A model generated the notes under the pieces. It was not told the origin of the DNA. It made no database searches and saw only the letters and a list, made by a program, of their open reading frames with translations. Positions 63,901-64,000 of a stretch of 64,000 nt of DNA are shown piece by piece. Origin of the DNA: Numida meleagris (lineage: Eukaryota > Chordata > Aves > Galliformes > Numididae); assembly GCF_002078875.1 (NCBI RefSeq), contig NC_034411.1, positions 54,840,486 through 54,904,485 of the forward strand, in the 5' to 3' direction. Both the position numbers and the translations under genes were made by a program. Position 1 is the first letter of the stretch, and the number at the start of each line of letters is the position of its first letter.

Positions 63901-64000
63901 ACACTTCTGTTTTAAGCTACCTGATACTATTTACCGCACTTCACCTTGAACAAAGTATGTCATCTGCCCCAGCCAGTTAAGTCCTATCATCCTCTTCACT

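Larger units (their letters stand above)
57003..64000. other. Non-coding region at the right end of the window
   Basis: T-rich tracts lie at 58005-58046 and 60911-60945. No exon, RNA gene or transposon is recognisable. This probably continues the 5' intron of PDE7B, but the first exon could lie further right or be unrecognised here. Confidence 0.55.

Overview
The window looks like vertebrate nuclear DNA, almost certainly from a bird and probably a galliform such as chicken. The evidence is ten or more CR1 LINE 3' fragments in both orientations, a Galluhop-type mariner, and two copies of a composite hAT/mariner element. It is AT-rich and mostly intronic. There is no operon, CRISPR array or other prokaryotic structure, and most open frames are chance or repeat-derived.

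The one gene I can recognise is PDE7B, a cAMP-specific 3',5'-cyclic nucleotide phosphodiesterase, on the minus strand. Nine consecutive coding exons lie between 29388 and 1374. Every junction has GT-AG splice sites and the phases agree throughout, giving 963 coding bases (321 codons). They start a little after the usual N-terminus and run through most of the catalytic domain, including the YHNAVHA and HDVDHPG metal-binding motifs and the KCADICNP helix. The last coding sequence lies to the left of position 1. The conventional first coding exon(s), about 28 residues in mammals, were not found and may lie beyond 64000. Paralogue-specific residues favour PDE7B over PDE7A.

Layout: 1-18.0 kb holds eight exons (B to I) in introns of 1.6-3.8 kb. 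18.0-29.3 kb is an 11.3 kb intron. Exon A is at 29305-29388. From 29.4 to 64 kb I see no confident coding exon; this is presumably 5' intron. Mobile elements are an old hAT relic with a nested, deleted mariner (4128-5471), a near-full-length mariner inside a CR1 (15595-16911), a shrunken second hAT/mariner composite (24921-25410), and scattered CR1 copies, the largest at 43.5-44.2 and 45.2-46.0 kb.

The best leads are: (1) the two hAT/mariner composites share an internal mariner deletion, so the nested element seems to have spread as a unit; I believe a family of this kind (Charlie-Galluhop) is already known in chicken. (2) Exons D and E are flanked by inverted CR1 copies, a layout that could favour exon circularisation. 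(3) A minus-strand ATG frame at 54392-54269 ends in a strong splice donor whose phase fits exon A, so it is a candidate alternative PDE7B first exon or a repeat-derived promoter exon. (4) An Asn-to-Lys change lies just after the HDVDHPG motif. I do not see a convincing new biological system.
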